From Streptomyces sp. AcH 505 (GTDB lineage Bacteria; Actinomycetota; Actinomycetes; Streptomycetales; Streptomycetaceae), in the NCBI RefSeq assembly GCF_000818175.1, contig NZ_JTIY01000002.1, positions 1,158,284 through 1,213,553 on the forward strand: DNA of 55,270 bases, written 5' to 3'. Made by a program: the position numbers and the translations under genes. Shown here in pieces: positions 25,791-34,300 of the stretch. How positions within the stretch are numbered: the first letter of the stretch is position 1; each line of letters begins with the position of its first letter. The notes beneath the pieces are model-generated. The model worked only from the letters and a program-made list of their open reading frames with translations. It searched no databases and had not been told where the DNA came from.

Positions 25791-26099
25791 TCAGCCGCCG
25801 TCCAGTGGGATGCAAAGGCTGACGGTTCCGCGCAGGTCCAGCCAGGCGGTGCCGGGGCTGCGGACGAGCCGGAGCACGACGTGAGTGCAGTGCGGGCAAC
25901 GGGCGATCAGTCCGGGCCCACGGCTGTAGACCCGCAGCCGGGCGAGGGGCCCCGTGCTGCCGCAACCGGTGCAGGTGGTGACTGCCGCGGTCAGGTCGAC
26001 GGCAAATACCTCCGAGAGCGGTCCGGCCAGGACGTTGCCGTCCTCGTATGCGTCGTCTTCGTAGCTGTCGTACGGTGCGTCGATGGGGAGCGTGGTCAT
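25791..26099 (-). CDS. DUF6510 family protein
   Basis: A 102-residue protein matching the DUF6510 pattern: DGNVLAGPLSEVFAVDLTAA, C-x-x-C in CTGCGSTGPLARLRVY, a second C-x-x-C in ARCPHCTHVVLRLVR, and the end TAWLDLRGTVSLCIP. The two Cys pairs probably bind one zinc ion. It is the last gene of a three-gene operon, starting one base after the stop of the flavin reductase. The family usually accompanies this type of flavin reductase and sulfite-oxidase-like molybdoprotein, but its role is unknown. Confidence 0.85.
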   Translation of the reverse strand: MTTLPIDAPYDSYEDDAYEDGNVLAGPLSEVFAVDLTAAVTTCTGCGSTGPLARLRVYSRGPGLIARCPHCTHVVLRLVRSPGTAWLDLRGTVSLCIPLDGG

Positions 26100-26100
26100 G

Positions 26101-26856
26101 TCATCCTCCGCTGGGACCGAAGCGTTCGGTGCGGACGAGTCCGGGTGCGTGGCCGAGCCCGACCAGTTGATCGGCCGCGTACTCGACGAAGCCGGTGGGC
26201 CCGCAGACGTAGACGGTCGGCTCGAAGTCGGGCGGCCACCCGGACGTCACCAGGTCCTCGGCGCGCAGCCGCCCGGACGGGCGACGCGATCCGTCGGGAG
26301 CGGTGCGCGTGAAGACGTACGCCACGTCCAACCCCGGGTCGGTGTGGCGCAGTTCGTCCTGGTAGAGCAGGTCCCGCGGGGTGCGCACCGAGTAGATGAG
26401 CCGGAACGGCGACCGGCCGCCGACCGCACGGCGTGCGCGGATCATCGCCATCAGGGGGACGAGTCCGGAACCCCCGGCGACCAGGAGTACGGGCTCGGTC
26501 TGCTCCGGGCGCCACACGAACCAGCCGCCGACCGGCCCTCGCAGCTCCACCGCGTCACCGACACCGAACACGTCGACGAGGTACGGCGACACCTCTCCGT
26601 CCGTGACACGTTGGACCGTCAGCTCGACCTGCTCCGCGCCCGGTGGGGAGGCGATCGAGTAGCTGCGCTGGGTGCTGTAGCCGTCGGCGGCCGTCAGCCG
26701 CACGTCCACGTGCTGGCCGGCGAGGTGTCCGGGCCAGCCGGGAACGTCCAGGAGCAGGGTGCTCGCGCCCGGAGTCTCCGCCCGCCGCTGCGTCAGTGTG
26801 GCCACCCGCCAGCGCAGCCGGTCGCCTAGTCGCCTTGGTACCGCTGTTCGCGCCAT
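26101..26856 (-). CDS. FAD/NAD-binding ferredoxin-reductase-type oxidoreductase
   Basis: A 251-residue protein of the ferredoxin-NADP reductase superfamily. The FAD site shows RSYSIAS (R-x-Y-S) near residue 62. The nucleotide part shows GGSGLVPLMAMIR and CGPTGFVEYA, followed by an aromatic-containing C-terminus (ERFGPSGG). No iron-sulfur domain is attached. The ATG at 26856 overlaps the end of the upstream molybdoprotein gene by 31 bases, so the two are coupled. It probably passes electrons between NAD(P)H and the molybdoprotein. The longer upstream frame is an extension through the neighbouring gene and is not used. Confidence 0.87.
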   Translation of the reverse strand: MARTAVPRRLGDRLRWRVATLTQRRAETPGASTLLLDVPGWPGHLAGQHVDVRLTAADGYSTQRSYSIASPPGAEQVELTVQRVTDGEVSPYLVDVFGVGDAVELRGPVGGWFVWRPEQTEPVLLVAGGSGLVPLMAMIRARRAVGGRSPFRLIYSVRTPRDLLYQDELRHTDPGLDVAYVFTRTAPDGSRRPSGRLRAEDLVTSGWPPDFEPTVYVCGPTGFVEYAADQLVGLGHAPGLVRTERFGPSGG

Positions 26857-27425
26857 GGGTCTCCGTAGTCGTGGTAGCCGGCGCTCTCCCAGAACCCCGG
26901 TTCGTCCTCCAGGAGCAGTTGGATCCCGCGCACCCACTTCGCCGACTTCCACAGGTACAGGTGCGGCACCAGCAGCCGGGCCGGCCCGCCGTGCTCGGGC
27001 GGTACGTCCTCGCCGTCGTAGCCGTAGGCGATCCACGCCTGGCCGTCGAGCAGGTCCTCCAGGGGGAGGTTGGTGGTGTAGCCGCCGTAGGCGTGGACGA
27101 GGGCGAACTCGGCGGCCGTCTCGACGTCGGCGAGCAGCAGGTCGAGCGAGACGCCCTGCCAGTGGGTTTCGAACTTGGACCACTTGGTGACGCAGTGCAG
27201 ATCCACGGTCGGCCGCTCGGATGCCAGCCCCATGAGGTCCTTCCAGGACCAGGTCTGCTCGGCGCCCGTCTCGGTGGTCACCGTGAACTGCCAGGTGTCG
27301 CGGCTGACCCGGGGGGTGGGTCCGGCGGACAGTACCGGGAAGTCGTACGCCTCGTACTGTCCGGGCGGCAGCCGCCCGTCGGAAGATCTCGGACGTCCCT
27401 GGAAGCCGGGTGACAAGGTTCCCAT
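26826..27425 (-). CDS. Sulfite-oxidase-like molybdopterin oxidoreductase
   Basis: A 199-residue, single-domain member of the sulfite oxidase/YedY superfamily. The conserved Cys that coordinates molybdenum is seen in DLHCVTKWSKF (about residue 86). Other family marks are WQGVSLDLLL, HAYGGYTTNLPLEDL, HGGPARLLVPHLYLWKSAKW and the C-terminal ERPGFW-like segment DEPGFWESAGYHDYGDPW. There is no signal peptide, so it acts in the cytoplasm. The ATG at 27425 has GAAGGA eight bases upstream. It is the first gene of the operon with the flavin reductase and DUF6510 protein. The substrate is not known; sulfite or a sulfoxide are only possibilities. Confidence 0.88.
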   Translation of the reverse strand: MGTLSPGFQGRPRSSDGRLPPGQYEAYDFPVLSAGPTPRVSRDTWQFTVTTETGAEQTWSWKDLMGLASERPTVDLHCVTKWSKFETHWQGVSLDLLLADVETAAEFALVHAYGGYTTNLPLEDLLDGQAWIAYGYDGEDVPPEHGGPARLLVPHLYLWKSAKWVRGIQLLLEDEPGFWESAGYHDYGDPWREQRYQGD

Positions 27426-27795
27426 GGTCAAGTCCTTCCCGCCGCACCTTGTCGCTGTCACTGGGGATGCGGGATTGCGTTGCGGGAGCACCCGGATCGC
27501 CTGTGATGCGGGTGCTCAAGCGGCGGCTGCGCGGTGGCGGACCGCTGATCTGACAGCGCCGGCTCAAGCCTCTTGCCCTTGGTGCAAGCGTAAATCCGCT
27601 GACCGTGACCGGCAATGTGAGCACGGCCAGGGATTGTTGACTGCGTAATCAGGCTCGTGCGCGCTTCGGAAGCCGCCAGTTCGGGCGGGGTAGCGCTGGT
27701 CGTGGAAGGACGGTCAGCCGCAGGTGGAAGACCAGGTCCCACGTCCGGTCGCCGTGACTGGAGTACGGCAGTGGTGCAGGTGGAAGACTGCCCTA
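27426..27795. other. Divergent intergenic region with direct repeat
   Basis: This 370-base region lies between the molybdoprotein operon (minus) and the AraC-type regulator (plus). It contains a 13-base direct repeat, GCAGGTGGAAGAC, at 27720-27732 and 27776-27788, spaced 56 bases apart. The second copy is just before the chosen regulator start. The repeat could be an operator for the regulator. No gene was recognised here. Confidence 0.45.
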
Positions 27796-28791
27796 ATGGA
27801 CGGTGATGGGGCGCGGGTGAGCGGCGTGGCGCGAGCCGAGGCCGGATTGGGAAGCGCCGAGGGCTTTCTGGAGAAGCTTGAGCGCAGCGATCTGCCGCCG
27901 CTGCGCGGGGATCGGCATACGGGCGAGGACTTCCGGGCCGAGGTGCTGAGCCGTGACCTGGGCCCCTTGCGGTTGACGGAGTTGGTGACGCCGGAGGGCG
28001 AGTGCTTCCGCGACGCCCGCTCCGCACGCGCACGGGACAGCGAGTTGTGGCAGGTCGAGGTGGTGACGCGGGGGCATGTGCGTGCCGAGCAGGGGGGCAG
28101 CACCGCCGTGCTGGGCCCCACAGACCTCGTCCTCATCGACCCGGTGCGGCCGGTGCGGTTCGCCAGTTCCGCGACCACCCACGTGACGATGCTGATGCCG
28201 AGGCACCTGTTGCGGCTGGGGGCGGACGACGCGGCGCGGCTGGTCGGTGTAGGGATTCGTGGTGACCGGGGCCCGGGAGCGTTGGTGTCCTCGCTCGTCC
28301 GGGACATGACGCGGAGCGTGGACGGGTTCCGTGCGCACGAGGCGGACCGGTCGGCGGCTGCGGTGATCGAACTGATCGCGGTGACGCTGGCGTCCCGCCT
28401 GGGTGACGTCCGCCCGGTCGACGACGACGTACTGCGCACGAGAGTTATCGGCTTCATCGAGGCGAGACTGTCCGACCGGGATCTCACCCCGGCCAAGGTG
28501 GCCGCGGCACACCATGTGTCGTTGCGCCGGCTGCACAAGCTCTTCCAGGACCAGCCCCTGACCGTGGCTGCCCTGATCCGCCGGCGGCGTCTGGAGCGGT
28601 GCCGCGCGGATCTGGCCCGCAGGACCACCACGGTCGCCGCGGTGGCCGCTTCGTGGGGTTTCTCGGACCCGGCGCACTTCAGCCGCCTGTTCAAGGCCAC
28701 CTTCGGGCACAGCCCGGGGGCACGCGTGTCCAATGATGGTGCGCCGATCGTCAATGACCACCTCGCCGGAGCGGGCAAGGATGGTGGCTGA
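27796..28791 (+). CDS. AraC-family transcriptional regulator
   Basis: A 331-residue regulator. The N-terminal ligand-binding-like half (about 45-180) has the pattern of AraC_binding_2 proteins (LWQVEVVTRGHVRAEQ, then LGPTDLVLIDP). The C-terminal half has two helix-turn-helix motifs: LTPAKVAAAHHVSLRRLHKLF and VAAVAASWGFSDPAHFSRLFK, followed by F-G-H-S-P-G, the end mark of the AraC domain. The ATG at 27796 (MDGDGARVSG) is preferred; the frame extends to 27724 but that part has a repetitive, non-conserved look. It is followed by an NTF2-like protein gene 31 bases later, which it may co-express with. Confidence 0.85.
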   Translation: MDGDGARVSGVARAEAGLGSAEGFLEKLERSDLPPLRGDRHTGEDFRAEVLSRDLGPLRLTELVTPEGECFRDARSARARDSELWQVEVVTRGHVRAEQGGSTAVLGPTDLVLIDPVRPVRFASSATTHVTMLMPRHLLRLGADDAARLVGVGIRGDRGPGALVSSLVRDMTRSVDGFRAHEADRSAAAVIELIAVTLASRLGDVRPVDDDVLRTRVIGFIEARLSDRDLTPAKVAAAHHVSLRRLHKLFQDQPLTVAALIRRRRLERCRADLARRTTTVAAVAASWGFSDPAHFSRLFKATFGHSPGARVSNDGAPIVNDHLAGAGKDGG

Positions 28792-28822
28792 CAAGACGGC
28801 AATCGGAAAGGCGCCTTGAACA

Positions 28823-29257
28823 ATGGATCCGTCGCTCGACACCCTGCGTGATGTCCCTGCCCGAATGATCGAGGGGTGGAACCGTGGTGACGCGGCCGCG
28901 TTCGCCGCGGACTTCGCCCACGACGCGGAGCTCATTGACTTCGACGGCACGCTCCACAAGGGACGCGACACGGTGATCGCGTTTCAGCAGCCGGCCTTCG
29001 ACACGGTCCTGAAGGGCTCGCGGCTCGTGCACGGCCAGGTGGAGTTCGCCCGGCTCATCGGGCCGGGCTGCGCCGTGGTGCATCACCGTTTCGGCATGGT
29101 GATGGCCGGTGAAGAGGACCCCCCGCCGACCCGGTACTTCCTGCAGCTGTTCGCGCTGGTCTGGCAGAACGACCGCTGGGAGATCGCGACGCTGGAGAAC
29201 GCACGCAGGGTCTCGCTGGAGTCCGCCATGGCCCTGGACGCTCAGGCGACCACGTAA
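28823..29257 (+). CDS. NTF2-like protein (SgcJ/EcaC type)
   Basis: A 144-residue single-domain protein of the NTF2-like/SnoaL superfamily in the SgcJ/EcaC subgroup. It has MIEGWNRGDAAAFAADFA, a typical start helix, then AELIDFDG, KGRDTVIAF and a C-terminal strand pair ALVWQNDRWEIATLEN. Such cone-shaped barrels bind small hydrophobic molecules. Some members are enzymes and many are accessory proteins with unknown ligand. It follows the AraC-type regulator on the same strand and converges on the quinone oxidoreductase gene. Confidence 0.82.
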   Translation: MDPSLDTLRDVPARMIEGWNRGDAAAFAADFAHDAELIDFDGTLHKGRDTVIAFQQPAFDTVLKGSRLVHGQVEFARLIGPGCAVVHHRFGMVMAGEEDPPPTRYFLQLFALVWQNDRWEIATLENARRVSLESAMALDAQATT

Positions 29258-29283
29258 CGGAGACCGACCGGTGCCTGCCTCGC

Positions 29284-29313
29284 TACCCGGGCACCGGGCG
29301 GTCGTGCCCGGTA
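29284..29313. terminator. Hairpin between converging genes
   Basis: TACCCGGGCAC (29284-29294) pairs, with one bulge, with GTGCCCGGTA (29304-29313). It follows the NTF2-like gene. The stretch from about 29340 to 29490 has a short open frame on each strand but nothing I can assign. Confidence 0.5.
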
Positions 29314-29492
29314 CGCATGGCTCGCATCAGCTATGCCTTCTGAAGCGGTCAATGGACTGCACCAGGTCGGTGATCGACTCCGCTCGCCGGTGGCCGTTGT
29401 CGAAAGCGTCTGATGCCTCTCGACCTTGTGCTGGAGGAGATCAGCCGACACCAGCGGCTGGCCGTCGCCCCGGGCCGGGACGGTTGAGCCGC

Positions 29493-30512
29493 TCAAGGCA
29501 AAGGGGGTGTCCGGCGCGGTGCCTCGTCCAGGGGGTGCACAGCGATGGCGATCTTGCCGCGTGGGCGTCTGCGGCCCTCGGCGGCAGGGCCGCCTTCCAT
29601 CAGTGTGTGCGCCTGTGCGATGTCGGCCAGCGGTAGCACGGCGCCGATCACCGGACGGAGTTTGTCCTGGTCGACCAGCCGTCCGAGGGCATCGAGCTTC
29701 GCCCGGCCGGGGCTGACGAAGAGGAAGTGGTAGGTCGCGTTCACGCCCCACGCGGCGAGCAGGTTCTGAGGTTCGGGGATGTCCACGATGGATACCACGC
29801 GACCTCGGTCGGCGAGGACCTCCGGGCTGCGGGAGAGGGTGTTCCCACCCACCGTGTCCAGCACGACGTCCACTCCGCCCAGCGCGCGGACCTGCGGTAC
29901 GTAGTCGCCGGCCGAGAAGTCGATCGTGATGTCGGCTCCCAGTCCGGTGACGAACTCGTGATCCTTTGCCCGCGCGGTGGTCACCACCTCGGCTCCCAGC
30001 GCGCCGGCGACCTGGATCGCGGCCGAGCCGACCCCGCCCGCTCCGCCGTGCACCAGGACCCGTTCCCCGGCCCGCACCCCGGCGCGTTCGGCCAGTGCCT
30101 CCCACACCGTCACGCCGACGAGCGCGAGAGCGGCGGCCTCGACGTGCGACAACCGTGCGGGTTTGCGGGCGACCAGGGCCTGGTCGACCACGTGGAACTC
30201 GGCGTAGGTTCCCTGCCCGGCGAACGTCGGTGCCAGGTACCAGACCTCGTCGCCCGGCTGGAAGTCGTCTGCTCCAGGGCCGGTCTCGACCACCACGCCG
30301 GACACGTCATTGCCGATCACGGCGGGCAGCGCCACCTGGTCGCGGTAGTCGCCGCGCCGGGTCTGCAGGTCGAGAGGGTTCACGGACGTGGCCAGCACGC
30401 GCACCAGCACCTGCCCAGGTCCGGGAGTGGGCCTTGGCAGCTCTCGGGCGGCGAACGCGGTGTCCGCGTCACCGAAGCGGACGAGTTCCATCACACGCAT
30501 CGAAGTCGACAT
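29493..30512 (-). CDS. NADP-dependent quinone-oxidoreductase-type enzyme
   Basis: A 339-residue medium-chain dehydrogenase/reductase of the zinc-free quinone reductase group. The N-terminal GroES-like part contains VNPLDLQTRRGDY and VIGNDVSGVVVETG. The Rossmann domain has the nucleotide motif VHGGAGGVGSAAIQVAGALG (about 150-169), and GGVDVVLDTVGG follows. No zinc-ligand Cys cluster is present. It probably reduces quinones or enones with NADPH. The gene diverges from an ArsR-type regulator with only 37 bases between them, so that regulator likely represses it. The last 20 or so residues are Arg/Pro-rich and not typical, so the C-terminus may be loosely conserved. Confidence 0.88.
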   Translation of the reverse strand: MSTSMRVMELVRFGDADTAFAARELPRPTPGPGQVLVRVLATSVNPLDLQTRRGDYRDQVALPAVIGNDVSGVVVETGPGADDFQPGDEVWYLAPTFAGQGTYAEFHVVDQALVARKPARLSHVEAAALALVGVTVWEALAERAGVRAGERVLVHGGAGGVGSAAIQVAGALGAEVVTTARAKDHEFVTGLGADITIDFSAGDYVPQVRALGGVDVVLDTVGGNTLSRSPEVLADRGRVVSIVDIPEPQNLLAAWGVNATYHFLFVSPGRAKLDALGRLVDQDKLRPVIGAVLPLADIAQAHTLMEGGPAAEGRRRPRGKIAIAVHPLDEAPRRTPPLP

Positions 30513-30549
30513 GCCGTAAGCTTAGATCGAGATATCGCGAATCACCAAT
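30513..30549. promoter_or_regulatory. Short divergent promoter/operator region
   Basis: Only 37 bases separate the two divergent starts, and the stretch is unusually AT-rich for this genome. It contains an imperfect palindrome around ATCGAGATATCGCGAAT (30526-30542), a plausible operator for the ArsR-type regulator. No Shine-Dalgarno site precedes the ATG at 30550, so the regulator may be read from a leaderless transcript. Confidence 0.5.
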
Positions 30550-30882
30550 ATGTATATGCGTTACGATCATCATGTGTTCTCGGAGGCGGAGTTGCTGGCT
30601 GTGTTCCGGGCCCTGTCCAACCCGGCCCGCCGTCAGATGCTGGTGTGGCTCAAGGAGCCCATGAGCTTCGCCGGGCAGGAGCCCGAGGACGTCGAGATCG
30701 GTGTCTGCGTGACCGACATTCAGCAGCGGGCAGGTCTGGGGCAGTCAACCACCTCGCAGTACCTCGCCATGCTGCGGCAAGCAGGGCTGGTGGTCGCCAC
30801 GCGGCGGGGCAAGTGGACCTACTACCGCCGCGACGAGACGAACATCGCCCGCCTTCTGCAGACCCTGCGGGACGTGTTCTAG
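30550..30882 (+). CDS. ArsR-type winged-helix transcriptional regulator
   Basis: A 110-residue protein with the ArsR-family pattern. The first helix is LLAVFRALSNPARRQMLVWL. The recognition helix is GQSTTSQYLAMLRQAGLVVATRRGKWTY without its flanks, and the wing is TYYRRDE. No metal-binding C-x-C motif is seen, and the one Cys (IGVCVTDI) could act as a redox sensor. It diverges from the quinone oxidoreductase and probably controls both genes from the 37-base region between them. The start could be the ATG at 30550 or 30556. Confidence 0.85.
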   Translation: MYMRYDHHVFSEAELLAVFRALSNPARRQMLVWLKEPMSFAGQEPEDVEIGVCVTDIQQRAGLGQSTTSQYLAMLRQAGLVVATRRGKWTYYRRDETNIARLLQTLRDVF

Positions 30883-31222
30883 ATCCCGAGACAGGACAAG
30901 GGCCGAGTCGGCCGAACCCTCCAGCCGAACTGTCCTTAACGCCGGGCCCGGCAGTTGGGTGCCCCGACTGCACGCTGAGACGGTCGCGGACGGCAGGTCG
31001 CTCCTCACGGAGCCGCCCGCACTTCCGCGCGAAGACCACGTCACCGCCTTCATGCGCCTGCACCCATGACTCGCTGAAGGCCAGTCATTCTCCCGGGGCC
31101 GGACCAGGGTGACGGTGACGTCGTCGATCAGCTGCACCGGCTGCGGTAACGGTCCGTGTAGTAGCCACCGGTCGGCCGTCATCGTCGCCCGCAATTCGGC
31201 TGCTAAGCCTTTCCGTAGATGT
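30883..31222. other. Intergenic region upstream of the GH92 locus
   Basis: This 340-base stretch follows the ArsR-type gene. The minus strand has a weakly coding-like frame near 31080-31180 (RWLLHGPLPQPVQLIDDV, LVRPREND), which breaks down within 40 codons and may be an old gene fragment. Nothing else is supported. Confidence 0.35.
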
Positions 31223-31272
31223 TGACAACGTTGCCATCGGAGCTGAGACTACCGGCGATGGCAACGTTGTCA
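31223..31272. promoter_or_regulatory. Paired LacI-type operators upstream of GH92
   Basis: TGACAACGTTGCCATCG (31223-31239) and CGATGGCAACGTTGTCA (31256-31272) form a perfect 17-base inverted repeat with a 16-base spacer. Each arm by itself contains the near-palindrome TGACAACGTTGCCA or TGGCAACGTTGTCA. This has the form of a LacI-family operator with a central CG. The two centres are 36 bases apart. The site lies 75-125 bases before the GH92 start, fitting sugar-controlled repression. Confidence 0.75.
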
Positions 31273-31347
31273 GCAAGTGCCCTCCTCCCCATGACAGTTG
31301 CCCGCCACGTGTGTCTGAAGCAATCCGCCCAGCTGAGGAGCCTGGCT

Positions 31348-34300
31348 ATGACTGTCCCTGACCGCCCGTCCCGGGCCCGTCCGTTCGCCTCCAGACGCCG
31401 GGCATCGGCTGTCGCGGTGGCGGTCGCCGGGATGGTGCTGGCCGTGCTGCCCGCGGTCGGCGCGCAGGCGGCTCCCGGCGGCGGCACGGCTCGCGGCACC
31501 TTCTCGACGTCGTTCGAGACGACCGACCGGGCACCCGACTGGGGGAGCACGCCCGAGAACGGCCCCGGCGGCCACCTCTCGGTGACCGGGGTCGTGCCCG
31601 ACTCGGGTGGCGGGCTGCCCGGCTCGGTGATGGCGCGGGTGTCCTCGGTCACCGCCAGTTCCGAAATGCCGCCCGACCATGTCGCGGCGCGTGCCGCCGA
31701 CAGTGATGCGGCCACCTCCTGGCAGGCCGACGGCAGCACTCCGGCGCTGACCGTTACCCTCGGCGGCTCGTCGCGGGTCACGCGCTACGCGATGACGTCG
31801 GCGCCCGACTCTCCCGCCCAGGACCCCAAGTCGTGGGTGCTGCAAGGCTCGCACGACGGCCGGCAATGGCACGCCGTGGACAGCCGCGGCGGCCAGGACT
31901 TCGCCCAGCGAGGGCAGACCAGGATCTTCACCGTCAGCCACCCGGGAATGTACAGCCGCTACCGACTGGCCGTCGGCGCCAATCACGGTGACAGCCACAC
32001 CCAGCTCGCCGAACTGGTGCTCGCCGAAGGCCAGGGCGGCAAGGCCGGGATGACGACCTCCGTCGGCAGCGGCCCGGCGGCCGGCCCCACCATCAAGAAG
32101 GACGTCGGTTTCACCGGCACCCACGCCCTCAAGTACGCCGGCTGGCAACTCGCCAACCACGGCTCCGCCGAGGACAAGATCTATCAGGTGTCGATCCCGG
32201 TGAAGCGCGAGACGCGGCTGTCGTACAAGCTCTTTCCCGAACGCACCGGCAACGACCTGACGTATCCGAGCACGTACGTGTCGGTCGACCTCACCTTCAG
32301 CGACGGCACCCGGCTGAGCCGGTACGGCGCCACCGACCAGTACGGCAAGGGCCTTTCGGCCGCCGACCAGGGCAAGGCGAAGATCCTGCACGCCGGTCAG
32401 TGGAACGCGGTCGACTCCGAGATCGGCAAGGTCGCGGCCGGCAAGACGATCACCCGCGTCCTGGTCGCCTACGACAACCCCAACGGCCCGTCACACTTCA
32501 CGGGTTGGCTCGACGACATCGAGATCGGCGCCGCCCCGCCGGACAACGACTGCGCGCACCCTGCGACATGTGTGACCACCACCCGTGGGACCGACTCCTC
32601 CGGCGACTACTCGCGCGGCAACAACATCCCCGCCACCGCGCTCCCGCACGGCTTCAACTTCTGGACCCCGGAGACGAACGCCGGCACGACCAGCTCGATC
32701 TACACCTATCAGCAGGACAACAACGCGGCGAACAAGCCGGTCATCCAGGCGTTCGGGGTCAGTCACGAGCCCAGCATCTGGGTACAGGACCACCAGACGT
32801 TCCAGGTGATGCCGTCGGGGACCGCCACACCGACGACAGCCGACCGCACCAAGCGCGGACTGGCGTTCAGCCACGACCACGAAACCGCGCAACCCGACTA
32901 CTACGGTGTGACGTTCGACAACGGCATCCGTACCGAGATGACGCCCACCGACCACGCGGCGGTCGTGCGGTTCACCTTCCCCACTGGTGACGACAGCCTG
33001 ATCTTCGACAACGTCAACGACAAGGCCGGTCTGACCGTCGACAAGGCCAGCGGCACCGTCACCGGCTACTCGGACGTCGCCGGCTTCTGGGGCGCCCCGC
33101 GAATGTTCGTCTACGCGACCTTCGACCGGCCGATGACCGGCACCGGCTCCCTCACCGGTGGCGGCGGCGCCGGGGTCAGCGGCTACACCTCGTTCGACCT
33201 CGGTGCGAACCGGCAGCTCAGCATGCGTATCGCGACCTCCTTCATCAGTGTCGACCAGGCCGAGCGCAACCTCGAACAGGAAGTCGGGCAGCGCGGCTTC
33301 GACGCCGTGCACACCGCCGCGCAGGCCGCCTGGGACACAGCACTTGGCGTCATCACCGTCCGTGGTGCGAGCCAGGACCAGCTCACCTCGCTGTACTCCA
33401 GCCTGTACCGGCTCAACCTCTACCCGAACGAACTGTTCGAGAACACCGGCACCACGGCGAAGCCCGTCTACAAGTACGCCAGCCCCTACTCGCCGGCCGC
33501 GGGCCCCTCTACGCCCGTGGCCACCGGCGCCGTCGTCAAGTCCGGCCGCCCGTACGCCAACGAGGGTTTCTGGGACACGTACCGGACGGCCTGGCCGCTG
33601 GACTCGCTGCTCTACCCCGACCTCACCGGGGACATGATCGACGGCTTCGTCCAGCAGTACCGGGACGCCGACTGGATCGGCCAGTGGACAGCGCCCGGCT
33701 ACCTGGGCTTCAGCGGCACCAACTCCGACGTCGCGATCGCCGACGCCTACCTGCGCGGCGTGACCAACTTCGATGTGCGCGGCGCCTACGAGGCCGCCGT
33801 CAAGGACGCGACCGTGCCGTCGTCCGGGCTGACCGGGCGCCCCGACGTCCAGCACTCGACGTTCCTCGGCTACACCCCGCAGACCACCGGCTCCAGCGCC
33901 TCGGTGTCCCTGGAGGACTACCTCGCCGACTACGGCATCGCGCAGATGTCGCAGAAGCTGTACCGGACCACCAAGGCGAGCGATCCGCACCACCGCGAAT
34001 ACCTCGACAACTACCGGTACTTCTACGACCGCGCCCAGCACTACGTCGACCTCTTCGACAAGTCCACCGGCTTCTTCCAGCCGAAGAGCGCCGACGGCAC
34101 CTTTGAGCACACCCCGGAGACGTACAACCCGCTGGACTGGAACTCCACCGACTACACCGAGGGCGACGGCTGGACGTACGCCTTTGCCGCGCCCGAGGAC
34201 GGCAACGGCCTCGCCAACCTGTACGGCGGCCGCACCAAACTGGCCGACAAGCTCGACGAGTTCTTCACCACGCCGGAGACCGCCCAGTACGGCGGCGGGT

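Noticed and set aside
29411..29485. Short plus-strand frame starting MPLDLVLEEISRHQ
   Set aside because: It has 24 codons and no ribosome site, in the gap between converging genes; it may be a decayed fragment but nothing identifies it.
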